A stretch of DNA of 64,000 nucleotides from assembly GCA_003222135.1 (NCBI GenBank), contig QHUM01000047.1:1-64000 (forward strand), written 5' to 3'. Origin of the DNA: Gemmatimonadota bacterium. Lineage in GTDB: Bacteria; Gemmatimonadota; Gemmatimonadetes; Gemmatimonadales; GWC2-71-9. The notes below the pieces were generated by a model, which had not been told where the DNA came from, did no database searches, and saw nothing but the letters and a program-made list of their open reading frames with translations. The position numbers were made by a program, and so were the translations under genes. Shown here piece by piece: positions 43,258-52,850 of this stretch (the stretch's first letter is position 1; each line of letters opens with the position of its first letter).

Positions 43258-44942
43258 TGGCGGCGCCCAGCTTCGACGCCATCGTCGTCGGCTCCGGGAT
43301 CTCGGGCGGGTGGGCCGCGAAGGAGCTGTGCGAGCGCGGGCTCAAGACGCTCGTGCTCGAGGCCGGCCGGCCGATCGATCCCGCCCGGGACTACGTCGAG
43401 CACGTGCCGCCGTGGGCGATGAAGTTCCGCGGCTTCGGCGACCGCAAGGCGCTCGAGCGCGATCAGTTCATCCAGCGCCACTGCTACGCCTGCAACGAGT
43501 ACAGCGGCAAGTTCTTCGTGAACGACCGGGAGAACCCGTACAGCTTCGATCCCGACAAGCCGTTCCACTGGATCCGTGGGCGCCAGGTCGGCGGCCGGTC
43601 CCTCATGTGGGGGCGGCAGGTGTACCGCTGGAGCGATCTCGACTTCGAGGCGAATGCGCGCGACGGCTTCGGCGTGGATTGGCCGATCCGCTACGCCGAC
43701 ATCGCGCCGTGGTACGACCACGTCGAGGAGTTCATCGGGATCTCGGGCGAGGCGCTCGGTCTCCCCCAGCTCCCCGACGGCAAGTTCCTCCCGCCGATGG
43801 CGCTGAACTGCGCCGAGCAGGTCGTGCGCGAGGGCGTCGCGAAGCGCTTCGCCCCGGAGCGGGTCGTGACGATCGGCCGCGTCGCCATCCTCACGGCGCC
43901 GCACGGCGGGCGCGCGGCGTGCCACTACTGCGGGCCGTGCGAGCGCGGCTGCATCACGCACTCGTACTTCAACAGCATCGGCGTGACGCTCCCGGCGGCG
44001 CGCGCCACGGGCCGGCTCACGCTGCGCCCCTACAGCGTGGTCGAGAGCGTCTTGTACGACGAGCGGCGCGACCGGGCCACCGGTGTGCGCGTCATCGACG
44101 CGCAGACCCACCAGGCGCTCGAGTTCCACGCGCGCGTCGTCTTCCTGTGCGCCTCGACGCTCGAGTCGACCCGCATCCTCCTCAACTCGAAGACCCGCCG
44201 CTTCCCCGCCGGGCTCGCGAACGCGAGCGGTGCGCTCGGCAAGAACCTCATGGACCACATCATGGGCGGCGGGGCGGCGGGGATGATCCCGGGCATGGAA
44301 GACCGCGGCGTCCACGGGCACCGGCCCAACGGGATCTATGTGCCCCGATTCCGCAACGTGAAGACGCCGCACCCCGACCTGCTGCGCGGGTACGGGTTTC
44401 AGGGCGGCGCCGATCGCGCGGGGTGGGGCCGCATGGCGTCGCAGCCCGGGTTCGGCGTCGAGCTCAAACGCGGCCTGCACACAGCCGGGCCCTGGCACTT
44501 CTCGTTCTACGGCTTCGGGGAATGCCTGCCCCGCCCGACCAACTTCGTGGAGATCGACTCGGAGAAGGTCGACGCCTGGGGGGTTCCGGCGCTGCGGATC
44601 CACTGCGCGTGGAGCGACAACGAGCGCAAGCTGCTGCACGACATGTCGGTCACCGGGGCGGAGATGCTGGAGGCCGCGGGGGCGCGCGACATCCACTCCT
44701 TCACGGACGACAATCCACCGGGTCTCACGATCCACGAAATGGGCACCGCGCGGATGGGGCGCGACCCGAAGACGTCGGTCCTGAACGCCCACAACCAGTG
44801 CCACGACGTGAAAAACGTGTTCGTCACCGACGGCGCCTGCATGGCGTCGACGGCATGTCAAAATCCGTCCATCACGTACATGGCGCTCACGGCGCGGGCG
44901 GCGGCATACGCAGTGGAAGCGATGAAACGGAACGAACTGTAA
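43257..44942 (+). CDS. GMC family FAD-dependent oxidoreductase (sugar dehydrogenase type)
   Basis: A 561-residue flavoprotein. The FAD-binding motif IVVGSGISGGWAAKELCERG opens the protein; the Cys-rich ACHYCGPCERGC region resembles the Fe-S segment of FAD-glucose dehydrogenases; the C-terminal active-site region LTIHEMGTARMGRDPKTSVL has the catalytic His, followed by the late CQNPSITYMALTARAA. It lacks its own signal peptide and is presumably carried across with the small subunit. It would oxidise a sugar hydroxyl, possibly at C3, passing electrons to a cytochrome not found in the window. Confidence 0.92.
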   Translation: MAAPSFDAIVVGSGISGGWAAKELCERGLKTLVLEAGRPIDPARDYVEHVPPWAMKFRGFGDRKALERDQFIQRHCYACNEYSGKFFVNDRENPYSFDPDKPFHWIRGRQVGGRSLMWGRQVYRWSDLDFEANARDGFGVDWPIRYADIAPWYDHVEEFIGISGEALGLPQLPDGKFLPPMALNCAEQVVREGVAKRFAPERVVTIGRVAILTAPHGGRAACHYCGPCERGCITHSYFNSIGVTLPAARATGRLTLRPYSVVESVLYDERRDRATGVRVIDAQTHQALEFHARVVFLCASTLESTRILLNSKTRRFPAGLANASGALGKNLMDHIMGGGAAGMIPGMEDRGVHGHRPNGIYVPRFRNVKTPHPDLLRGYGFQGGADRAGWGRMASQPGFGVELKRGLHTAGPWHFSFYGFGECLPRPTNFVEIDSEKVDAWGVPALRIHCAWSDNERKLLHDMSVTGAEMLEAAGARDIHSFTDDNPPGLTIHEMGTARMGRDPKTSVLNAHNQCHDVKNVFVTDGACMASTACQNPSITYMALTARAAAYAVEAMKRNEL

Positions 44943-44950
44943 GGCCCCAG

Positions 44951-44972
44951 AGATCAGGGGTCAGGGACCAGG
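44951..44972. repeat. Half-copy of the GGGATCA-type heptamer repeat
   Basis: AGATCAG, GGGTCAG and GGACCAG are three tandem 7-mers of the family found at 63099-63183. No right arm follows. The G-rich end runs into GGGAGGA, the ribosome site of the next gene. Confidence 0.5.
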
Positions 44973-44985
44973 GAGGAAAGCAACG

Positions 44986-45833
44986 ATGACCAGTCGACGC
45001 GACTTCACGAAAACGCTCGGTGCCGCGGCCATGGGGTTTGCCGTTCGCCCCCTGGCCACGAGTCCCCAGCCCCTCGCCCTTACGCGCAAACTCGACCGCG
45101 TCGGGCTCCAGCTGTACACGGTGCGGCACGAGATGGAGAAGGATGTCGCAGCGACGATCGCCAAGGTGGCCGCCGCCGGCTATCAGGAAGTCGAGTTCGC
45201 GGGCTACTTCGGGAAGTCCCCGGCCGACGTGAAGGCCCTGCTCGATCACCACGGCCTGACGGCGCCGTCGGCGCACATCCCATCGCTCGCGCCCGACCAG
45301 TGGCGCGCGTCGCTCGACGCGGCGAAGGCGATCGGCCACCAATACGTCGTGGTGCCGTGGATTCCCGCGGAGGCGCGCAAGACCCTGGATGGCTTCAAGC
45401 GGGTCGCCCAGGACTTCAACCGCGCGGCGGCCCAAGCCCACGACGCGGGCTTGCAGTTCGCCTACCACAACCACGACTTCGAATTCGTGCCCACGGAGGG
45501 CCGCCTGCCCTACGACGTCCTGCTCGAGACGACCGACCCCAAGCTCGTCCAGTTCGAGATGGACCTCTACTGGATCACCAAGGGCGGCCAGGATCCCCTC
45601 ACCTACTTCGCGCGCTGGCCCGGCCGGATCCCGCTGGTGCACGTCAAGGACTCAGGGGGGCCGCCCGACCATAAGATGATGGACGTCGGCGCGGGAACGA
45701 TCGACTGGAAGAAGATCTTCGCGCGGGAAGACCAGGCCGGGATCCGCCACGCCTTCGTCGAGCACGATCAGCCGACCGACGCATTCGCCTCGATCAAGGC
45801 GAGCTGCGACTACCTGAAGCGGCTGGAGTTCTG

Positions 45834-45834
<1 letters not shown>
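44986..45834 (+). CDS. Exported TIM-barrel sugar isomerase/epimerase
   Basis: A 282-residue protein with a twin-arginine leader (MTSRRDFTKTLGAAAMGFAV). The mature domain is a xylose-isomerase-like TIM barrel with metal-site residues on strands: VEFAGYFG, FAYHNHDFEF, LVQFEMDLYW, and PLVHVKDSG. These proteins often co-occur with Gfo/Idh/MocA and DUF1080 genes and some cleave or isomerise keto-sugars. It starts after a GGGAGG site and overlaps the next gene by TGATG. Confidence 0.88.
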
Positions 45835-46694
<860 letters not shown>

Positions 46695-46709
46695 AAGGGA
46701 GGCACCGGC

Positions 46710-48404
46710 ATGACGCTGGTCCGGCAAGCGAAGCAGTACGACGTGTGCATCATCGGCTCCGGCGCCGGCGGCGGCATGGCCGCCCATGCGCTCACCCAGG
46801 CGGGCGCCGACGTGATCGTGCTCGAGGCGGGCGTCCCGTGGGACAACGCCAAGGACTCGGCGATGCTGACGTGGCCGTACGAGTCGCCGCGGCGCGGCAA
46901 GTCCACCAAGGAGCGGCCGTTCGGCGAGTTCGACGCGTGCATCGGGGGCTGGGAGATCGACGGTGAGCCGTACACCCGGGCGGCCGGCACCGAGTTCAAC
47001 TGGTGGCGGGCCCGCATGGTGGGGGGCCGCACCAATCACTGGGGCCGCATCTCGCTGCGCTTCGGGCCGTACGACTTCAAGCGCAAGAGCCGGGACGGGC
47101 TGGGCGACGACTGGCCGATCTCCTACGAGGACGTCGCGCCTTACTATGACAAGATCGACCGGCTGATCGGGGTGTTCGGCAGCAAGGAGAACCTCCCGAA
47201 CGAGCCCAACGGAGTGTTCCAGCCGCCACCGATGCCTCGCTGCCACGAGCTCCTGGTCAAGCAGGCCGCCGACAAGCTCCACGTCACCTGCATTCCCGCG
47301 CGGCTCTCGATCCTCACGCGGCCCTTGAACGGCCGGGCCGCGTGTCACTACTGCGGCCAATGCAACCGCGGCTGCCGTGTGAACGCGAACTTCACCTCCA
47401 CCAACGTACTGATCGCCCCGGCGCTCGCCACGGGCAAGCTCACCCTCGTGACCAATGCGATGGCGCGCGAGGTGACGGTGGACAAGAACGGCCGCGCCTC
47501 GGGCGTGGCGTACGTCGACAAGACGACCGGAACGGACCAGCACGTGCGCGCCAAGGTCGTGGTGCTGGCCGCCAGCGCCTTCGAGTCCGCGCGGCTGCTG
47601 TTCAACTCCCGGTCGGCACGCTTCCCCAACGGTCTCGCGAACGCGAGCGGCACGGTCGGCAAGTACATCACCGACACGACCGGGACGGACGTCGGAGGAT
47701 TCATTCCCAAAATGATGGACCACGTGCCGCACAACCACGACGGCGTGGGCGGCATGCACCTCTACATGCCGTGGTGGCTGGAGGACGCGAAGCTCGATTT
47801 CCCGCGCGGCTACCACATCGAGGTGTGGGGCGGGACCCACCAACCCGGCTACGGGTTCATGGGCGGGATCCACCGCTATCCTCCCGGTGGCGGCTACGGC
47901 AGGCAGCTCAAGGACGACTACCGCCGCTATTACGGCGCCACGATCGGCTTCTCGGGCCGCGGCGAGATGATCCCGAACGACGACACCTACTGCGAGCTCG
48001 ACCCGCGCCTGGTGGACCGGTGGGGCATCCCGGTGCTGCGCTTCCACTGGAAGTGGTCGGACCACGAGTACAAGCAGGTGAAGCACATGCAGGAGACGTT
48101 CCGCGCGCTCATCGCGGAGATGGGCGGCGAGGTGTTCTCCCCCATGCCCACGGCGGAGCGGGGCTACGGCATCGCGGCGGGCGGCACCATCATCCACGAG
48201 CTCGGCGGCCTGCGCATGGGCGACGACCCGAAGACCTCGGTGCTCAACCGCTGGTGCCAGGCGCACGACTGCAAGAACCTGTTCGTGACCGACGGCGGGC
48301 CGTTCGTATCGCAGGCGGACAAGAACCCGACCTGGACGATTCTCGCCATATCCCTGCGGACGAGCGAGCATATCACGGACCTGATGAAACGGGGAGAGTT
48401 GTGA
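46710..48404 (+). CDS. Second GMC family FAD-dependent oxidoreductase
   Basis: A 564-residue flavoprotein, paralogous to the one at 43257. VCIIGSGAGGGMAAHALTQAG binds FAD; ACHYCGQCNRGCRVN is the Cys-rich segment; TIIHELGGLRMGDDPKTSVL holds the catalytic His. It lacks a signal peptide and is followed by its own small-subunit gene, the reverse of the first pair. GGGAGG precedes the ATG. It is presumably a sugar or sugar-alcohol dehydrogenase acting at the envelope. Confidence 0.92.
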   Translation: MTLVRQAKQYDVCIIGSGAGGGMAAHALTQAGADVIVLEAGVPWDNAKDSAMLTWPYESPRRGKSTKERPFGEFDACIGGWEIDGEPYTRAAGTEFNWWRARMVGGRTNHWGRISLRFGPYDFKRKSRDGLGDDWPISYEDVAPYYDKIDRLIGVFGSKENLPNEPNGVFQPPPMPRCHELLVKQAADKLHVTCIPARLSILTRPLNGRAACHYCGQCNRGCRVNANFTSTNVLIAPALATGKLTLVTNAMAREVTVDKNGRASGVAYVDKTTGTDQHVRAKVVVLAASAFESARLLFNSRSARFPNGLANASGTVGKYITDTTGTDVGGFIPKMMDHVPHNHDGVGGMHLYMPWWLEDAKLDFPRGYHIEVWGGTHQPGYGFMGGIHRYPPGGGYGRQLKDDYRRYYGATIGFSGRGEMIPNDDTYCELDPRLVDRWGIPVLRFHWKWSDHEYKQVKHMQETFRALIAEMGGEVFSPMPTAERGYGIAAGGTIIHELGGLRMGDDPKTSVLNRWCQAHDCKNLFVTDGGPFVSQADKNPTWTILAISLRTSEHITDLMKRGEL

Positions 48405-48406
48405 AC

Positions 48407-48492
48407 GATTGCGGATTGCGGATTGCCGATTGCGGATTGGCAATGCCGAGCTCGACACGTCAAATCCGCAATCCGAAATCCGCAATCCGAAA
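48407..48492. repeat. GCGGATT heptamer inverted repeat, copy B
   Basis: Five GCGGATT-type heptamers, a 20-base spacer and four complementary AATCCGC-type heptamers fill the gap between the GMC gene stop and the ribosome site of the next gene. Same orientation as copies A and C. This copy lies outside coding sequence. Confidence 0.88.
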
Positions 48493-48503
48493 TGGGGGAA
48501 GGA

Positions 48504-49094
48504 ATGGATAGACGCTCGGCAGTCACCCTGCTCGCCGTGGCTCCGGTCACCGCGGCGTTCCGCTGGGCTCCGGAGTCGGTGCGCGAAGCGGCGGCGCTGG
48601 CGCGCCAGGCGCTCGAGCACGGCGCGCCGTACGCGCCGAAGAGCTTCACCGCCCACGAATGGGACACGGTGCGCCTGCTGGTCGATCTCATCATTCCCAA
48701 GGACGAGCGCTCGGGGAGCGCCACCGATGCCGGCGTCCCGGAGTTCATGGACTTCATGCTCGGGGACGATCCCGAGCTGCAGACGCCGATTCGCGGCGGT
48801 CTGGCCTGGCTCGATCACGAGTGCGACGACCGCTACGGCAAGACGTTCGTCACCTGCACCGACGCCGAGCGGACCGCGCTGCTCGACGACGTCGCGTGGC
48901 CCAAGAAGGCGAAGCGCGAGCACGCGGCGGGCGTCGCCTTCTTCAACAGCTTCCGCGATCTCACGGCTGCGGGGTTCTTCTCGAGCAAACTGGGCGTGCA
49001 AGACCTGCGCTACATCGGCAACACGTTCCTCGCCGAGTGGAAAGGCTGCCCGCCCGAAGCGCTCGCGAAACTCGGGGTGTCCTACGGGGCATGA
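48504..49094 (+). CDS. Second gluconate 2-dehydrogenase subunit 3-like protein
   Basis: A 196-residue protein. The leader MDRRSAVTLLAVAPVTAAF is Tat-like but short, then the family motif LVDLIIPKDERSGSATDAG and the C-terminal FFSSKLGVQDLRYIGNTFLAEWKGCP. It is the likely partner of the GMC protein encoded just upstream. A GGGGGAAGGA site precedes the ATG. Its overall sequence differs clearly from the first small subunit, so the two pairs are probably not interchangeable. Confidence 0.88.
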   Translation: MDRRSAVTLLAVAPVTAAFRWAPESVREAAALARQALEHGAPYAPKSFTAHEWDTVRLLVDLIIPKDERSGSATDAGVPEFMDFMLGDDPELQTPIRGGLAWLDHECDDRYGKTFVTCTDAERTALLDDVAWPKKAKREHAAGVAFFNSFRDLTAAGFFSSKLGVQDLRYIGNTFLAEWKGCPPEALAKLGVSYGA

Positions 49095-49130
49095 GGCCGG
49101 GGAAGGGGAAAAGGCCGGGGAAGGGGGAAG
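49095..49130. repeat. Purine-rich 18-base direct repeat
   Basis: GGCCGGGGAAGGGGAAAA is followed directly by a second copy with two changes in its last bases. It supplies the G-rich ribosome site of the next gene (GGGGGAAGGG, about 8 bases before the ATG) and resembles the interior of the inverted repeat at 9116-9161. Confidence 0.6.
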
Positions 49131-49140
49131 GGCAGACGTA

Positions 49141-50382
49141 ATGACAGCTCGTCGACTCGGCGTCGGGTTCATCGGGAGCGGCTTCAACGCGCGGTTCCAC
49201 CTGCACGCTTTCCAGGCGGTGCGCGACGCGGACGTGCGCGGGGTGTGGAGCCCGACGCGGCAGCGCGCCGAGGAGACGGCCGCCCTGGCGCGCCAGCTCG
49301 ACCTCGGGTCTACGAACGCCTACCGCTCCATCGCCGAGATGGTGGCGGACCCGGAGATCGACGCCGTGTGGCTGTGCGGCCGGAACGACGCGCGCATCGA
49401 GAACGTGGAAGAGATCACCGATGCGGTGGTGCGCGGCAAAGCAGAGCTCAAGGGGATCGCGTGCGAGAAACCGCTGGCGCGCAACCTCGCCGAGGCACAG
49501 CGCGTCGCCGAGCTCGTGACGCAGGCCGGGATTGCCCACGGCTACCTCGAGAACCAGGCGTTCGCCCCGGCCGTCGCGCACGGACGGGCCATCATCTGGA
49601 GCCGCGGCGCGGCGCTGACCGGCCGCCCCTACCTCGCCCGTGCCGCCGAGGAGCACAGCGGGCCCCACATGCCGTGGTTCTGGCAGGGACAGCTGCAGGG
49701 CGGCGGCGTGCTGAACGACATGATGTGCCATTCGGCGCTGGTGGTGCGTCACCTGCTGACCAAGCCGGGGGCGCCGCTCTCGACGGTGCGCCCGGTGCAC
49801 GTGACCGGGCACATCGCGAGCCTGAAGTGGAGTCTCCCCGAGTACGCGAAGCGGCTGCAGCAGCGGATGGGCCAAGAGGTGGACTATACCAAGCGCCCGT
49901 CGGAGGACTTCGCCAGCCTCATGATCGAGTTCGAGACGGACGACGGCGCGACCGTGCTGGGAGAGGCGACGACGTCGTGGAGCTTCGTGGGCGCGGGGCT
50001 GCGCCTCTCGGCCGAGCTGCTCGGTCCCGAATACTCGATGTCGTGGAACACGCTGGACAGCCCGCTCAAGCTCTTCTTCAGCCGCGAGGTGAAGGGCAAG
50101 GCCGGTGAGGACCTGGTCGAGAAGCAGAACGCCGAGATCGGCTTGATGCCCGTGGTGGCGAGCGAGCCGGCCGCCTACGGCTACGAAGCCGAGGACCGGC
50201 ATTTCGTGAGAGTGTTCCTGGGCTGCGCGCAGCCCGAGCTGACGTTCGACGACGGCGTCGAGGTGGTGAAGCTGCTGATGACGGCCTACATGAGCGCCGA
50301 GCAGGGGAAGACGCTGGCCTTTCCCCCGGACGGCTTGGAGCAATTCGTGCCGGCGGTGGCGAGGGGGACATGGAAACCATGA
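49141..50382 (+). CDS. Gfo/Idh/MocA family oxidoreductase
   Basis: A 413-residue NAD(P)-dependent oxidoreductase of sugar derivatives. The Rossmann motif VGFIGSGFNARFHLHAF, the ACEKP-like GIACEKPLARN and the C-terminal alpha/beta domain are visible. No signal peptide, so it is probably cytoplasmic, unlike the paralogue at 57974. In related loci such enzymes oxidise glycosides to 3-keto forms or reduce keto-sugars; direction cannot be told. The end overlaps the DUF1080 gene by 13 bases. Confidence 0.9.
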   Translation: MTARRLGVGFIGSGFNARFHLHAFQAVRDADVRGVWSPTRQRAEETAALARQLDLGSTNAYRSIAEMVADPEIDAVWLCGRNDARIENVEEITDAVVRGKAELKGIACEKPLARNLAEAQRVAELVTQAGIAHGYLENQAFAPAVAHGRAIIWSRGAALTGRPYLARAAEEHSGPHMPWFWQGQLQGGGVLNDMMCHSALVVRHLLTKPGAPLSTVRPVHVTGHIASLKWSLPEYAKRLQQRMGQEVDYTKRPSEDFASLMIEFETDDGATVLGEATTSWSFVGAGLRLSAELLGPEYSMSWNTLDSPLKLFFSREVKGKAGEDLVEKQNAEIGLMPVVASEPAAYGYEAEDRHFVRVFLGCAQPELTFDDGVEVVKLLMTAYMSAEQGKTLAFPPDGLEQFVPAVARGTWKP

Positions 50383-51206
50383 ACCAATTGCGGATTGTGG
50401 ATTGCGGATTGCGGATTGGAAAAGCGGCCGTCAAATCCGCAATCCGAAATCCGCAATCCGCAATCGCGTCAGTGGCGCTCCTGGCGCTGGTGTGCGGTCC
50501 CGCGCGCTCGCCCGCCCAGCAATGGCCCGTCCACTCCCTCGACCGCCCCCGTCCCCCGGTCATCGACCCGGGCCCCGAGCGACCCCCGGTGCCGCCGCCC
50601 TCCGACGCGATCGTGCTGTTCGACGGCCGGGATCTCGGGGCGTGGCAGTCGCAAGACAGCACCCCCGCGAAATGGGTCGTGCGGAACGGGTACGTCGAGG
50701 TCGCGCCCCACACCGGCGTGATCATGACGAAGCGCGGCTTCGGTGACTTCCAGCTGCACGTCGAGTGGGCCGCGCCCACGCCGCCCAAAGGCGAGAGTCA
50801 GGAGCGCGGCAACAGCGGCGTCTTCCTGATGGGCCACTACGAGATTCAGGTGCTGGACACCTACCACAACGACACCTACGCCGATGGTCAGGCCGCGGCG
50901 GTGTACGGGCAGACGCCCCCGCTCGTCAACGCGTGCCGTCCCCCCGGCCAATGGCAGGCGTACGACATCGTGTTTCACCGGCCGCACTTCGCGGCCGACG
51001 GCTCGGTGCGGGACTCCGCCCGCGTCACCGTATTCCACAACGGGGTCCTCGCGCAGGACAACACGGTCATCACGGGCTGGACGGTGCACGGGAGCCGGGC
51101 CCATTACCAGCCGCACCCGGACAAACTGCCGCTCGTGCTGCAGGATCACGGCAATCCGGTCCGCTATCGCGACATCTGGGTGCGCGAGCTCGGCGGCTCG
51201 CCTTAG
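50370..51206 (+). CDS. DUF1080 (3-keto-disaccharide hydrolase type) protein with repeat-derived leader
   Basis: A 278-residue protein. Codons 5-32 come from heptamer repeat copy C (RIVDCGLRIG...SAIRNPQSAI), then a hydrophobic export segment (SVALLALVCGPARSPAQQ) and a Pro-rich linker. The DUF1080 beta-sandwich follows: VLFDGRDLGAWQ, FGDFQLHVEWAAP, RGNSGVFLMGHYEIQVLD and RYRDIWVRELG. DUF1080 members cleave 3-keto-glycosides. Two ATGs compete: the chosen one has GAGG 5 bases upstream, another 9 bases later forms ATGA with the upstream stop. Confidence 0.88.
   Translation: METMNQLRIVDCGLRIGKAAVKSAIRNPQSAIASVALLALVCGPARSPAQQWPVHSLDRPRPPVIDPGPERPPVPPPSDAIVLFDGRDLGAWQSQDSTPAKWVVRNGYVEVAPHTGVIMTKRGFGDFQLHVEWAAPTPPKGESQERGNSGVFLMGHYEIQVLDTYHNDTYADGQAAAVYGQTPPLVNACRPPGQWQAYDIVFHRPHFAADGSVRDSARVTVFHNGVLAQDNTVITGWTVHGSRAHYQPHPDKLPLVLQDHGNPVRYRDIWVRELGGSP
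50385..50465. repeat. GCGGATT heptamer inverted repeat, copy C
   Basis: Five GCGGATT-type heptamers, a 12-base spacer and five AATCCGC-type heptamers. It begins just after the upstream stop and is translated as the N-terminal part of the DUF1080 protein, as copy A is in mltG. Confidence 0.88.
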
Positions 51207-51220
51207 CACGACGCCAACCC

Positions 51221-52822
51221 ATGATCACGCTCTCGACCCTGCTCCTGGTCCTGGCCGCGGACTCCGCGATTTCCGTCATCCCCCGCCCGGTGCATGTCAC
51301 ACCCGGACCGGGGGCGTTCGTCGTGACTGGCACGACGGTGATCGTCACCGACCGCGCCACGCGCCCGCTGGGCGAGCTGCTGGGCGATTACCTCTTCCCC
51401 GCCACCGGCCTGCGGCTCGCCGTCCGCGCGGCGGCGCCGGCCGGCGCGCGCGTGATCACGCTCCGGCTCGACCCGGCGCTGACGGGCCTCGGCGCGGAGG
51501 GGTACCGGCTGGACGTCACACCGGGTCGCATCACGATCCGCGCGCCGCAGCCGGCAGGGGCGTTCTACGCGGTCCAGACCCTGCGCCAGCTGCTCCCGGC
51601 GGCCATCTTCCGCCAGGCGCGGGTGCCGACCGCCGTCTGGACGATTCCCGCCGTATCCATCGAGGACTTCCCGCGGTTCCGGTGGAGGGGCATACACCTG
51701 GACGTGGCGCGCCACTTCATGCCGAAGGAGTTCGTGAAGAAGCTCGTCGATCTCGCCGCGCTCCATAAGCTCAACCGGGTGCACCTGCACCTGACCGACG
51801 ACCAGGGCTGGCGGATTGAGATCCGCCAGTACCCACGGCTCACCCAGGTAGGCGCGTGGCGGCGTCAGACGATCATCGGGCACTCCGACCGTGACTCGAC
51901 CAAGTGGCGCTTCGACGGCCAGCCGCATGGCGGCTTTTACACCCAGGACGACATCGCGGAGCTGGTCGCGTATGCGCAGGCCCGGTTCGTCACGCTCGTG
52001 CCGGAGATCGAGATGCCGGGCCATTCCCAGGCGGCAATCGCCTCGTATCCCGAGCTGGGCAACAAGCCCGACACACTTCCCGTCTGGACGGCCTGGGGTG
52101 TGGACGAAAACATCCTCAACCCGTCAGACGCGACGATCCGGTTCGAGCAAAACGTCCTCACCGAAGTGATGGCCCTGTTCCCCGGGCGCTGGATCCACAT
52201 CGGCGGCGACGAAGCGCCCAAGACCCAATGGAAGGCGAGCCCGCTCGCGCAGGCCAGGATCCGCGAGCTCGGTCTCAAAGACGAGGACGAGTTGCAGAGC
52301 TACTTCACGCGCCGCATGGATGAGTTCCTCACGGCGCACGGTCGCTCGCTCGTGGGCTGGGACGAGATCCTCGAGGGCGGTCTCGCGCCCAACGCGGTCG
52401 TCATGTCGTGGCGCGGGATAGACGGCGGCATCGCGGCCGCGCGCGCCGGGCACGACGTGGTGATGACACCCGGGTCGCATACCTACTTCGACTACTATCA
52501 GTCCGCCGACACGACTACCGAGCCACTGGCGATCGGGGGGTTTCTGCCGCTCGACACGGTGTACGCCTACGAGCCGGTCCCGGCGGCCCTGACGCCGGAC
52601 GAAGCGCGCCACGTGCTGGGCGCGCAGGGCCAGCTGTGGACCGAATACATCCCCGACCCGAAACGGGCGGAGTACATGGCGTTCCCGCGGGCGTGCGCGC
52701 TCGCGGAGGTGCTGTGGACGCCGCGCGAGGCAAAGAGCTACCCGGACTTCCTGGCACGGCTCGCCACGCATCTCGCGCGGCTCGCCGTGCTGGACGTGAA
52801 TTACCACCCGCTCAAGAACTAG
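51221..52822 (+). CDS. Beta-N-acetylhexosaminidase, GH20, exported
   Basis: A 533-residue glycosidase removing terminal GlcNAc or GalNAc. A leader of about 15 residues (MITLSTLLLVLAADSA) precedes the GH20 N-terminal domain (SVIPRPVHVTPGPG) and the catalytic TIM barrel: RWRGIHLDVARHF, LHLTDDQGWRIEI, ETFVTLVPEIEMPGH-like region, and HIGGDEAPK with the catalytic Asp330-Glu331. WTEYIPDP and the C-terminal substrate residues are intact. Substrates may be chitin fragments, peptidoglycan or host-type glycans. Confidence 0.94.
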   Translation: MITLSTLLLVLAADSAISVIPRPVHVTPGPGAFVVTGTTVIVTDRATRPLGELLGDYLFPATGLRLAVRAAAPAGARVITLRLDPALTGLGAEGYRLDVTPGRITIRAPQPAGAFYAVQTLRQLLPAAIFRQARVPTAVWTIPAVSIEDFPRFRWRGIHLDVARHFMPKEFVKKLVDLAALHKLNRVHLHLTDDQGWRIEIRQYPRLTQVGAWRRQTIIGHSDRDSTKWRFDGQPHGGFYTQDDIAELVAYAQARFVTLVPEIEMPGHSQAAIASYPELGNKPDTLPVWTAWGVDENILNPSDATIRFEQNVLTEVMALFPGRWIHIGGDEAPKTQWKASPLAQARIRELGLKDEDELQSYFTRRMDEFLTAHGRSLVGWDEILEGGLAPNAVVMSWRGIDGGIAAARAGHDVVMTPGSHTYFDYYQSADTTTEPLAIGGFLPLDTVYAYEPVPAALTPDEARHVLGAQGQLWTEYIPDPKRAEYMAFPRACALAEVLWTPREAKSYPDFLARLATHLARLAVLDVNYHPLKN

Positions 52823-52850
52823 AGCCCTCGACACCAGGGAGAAGGCTTCC

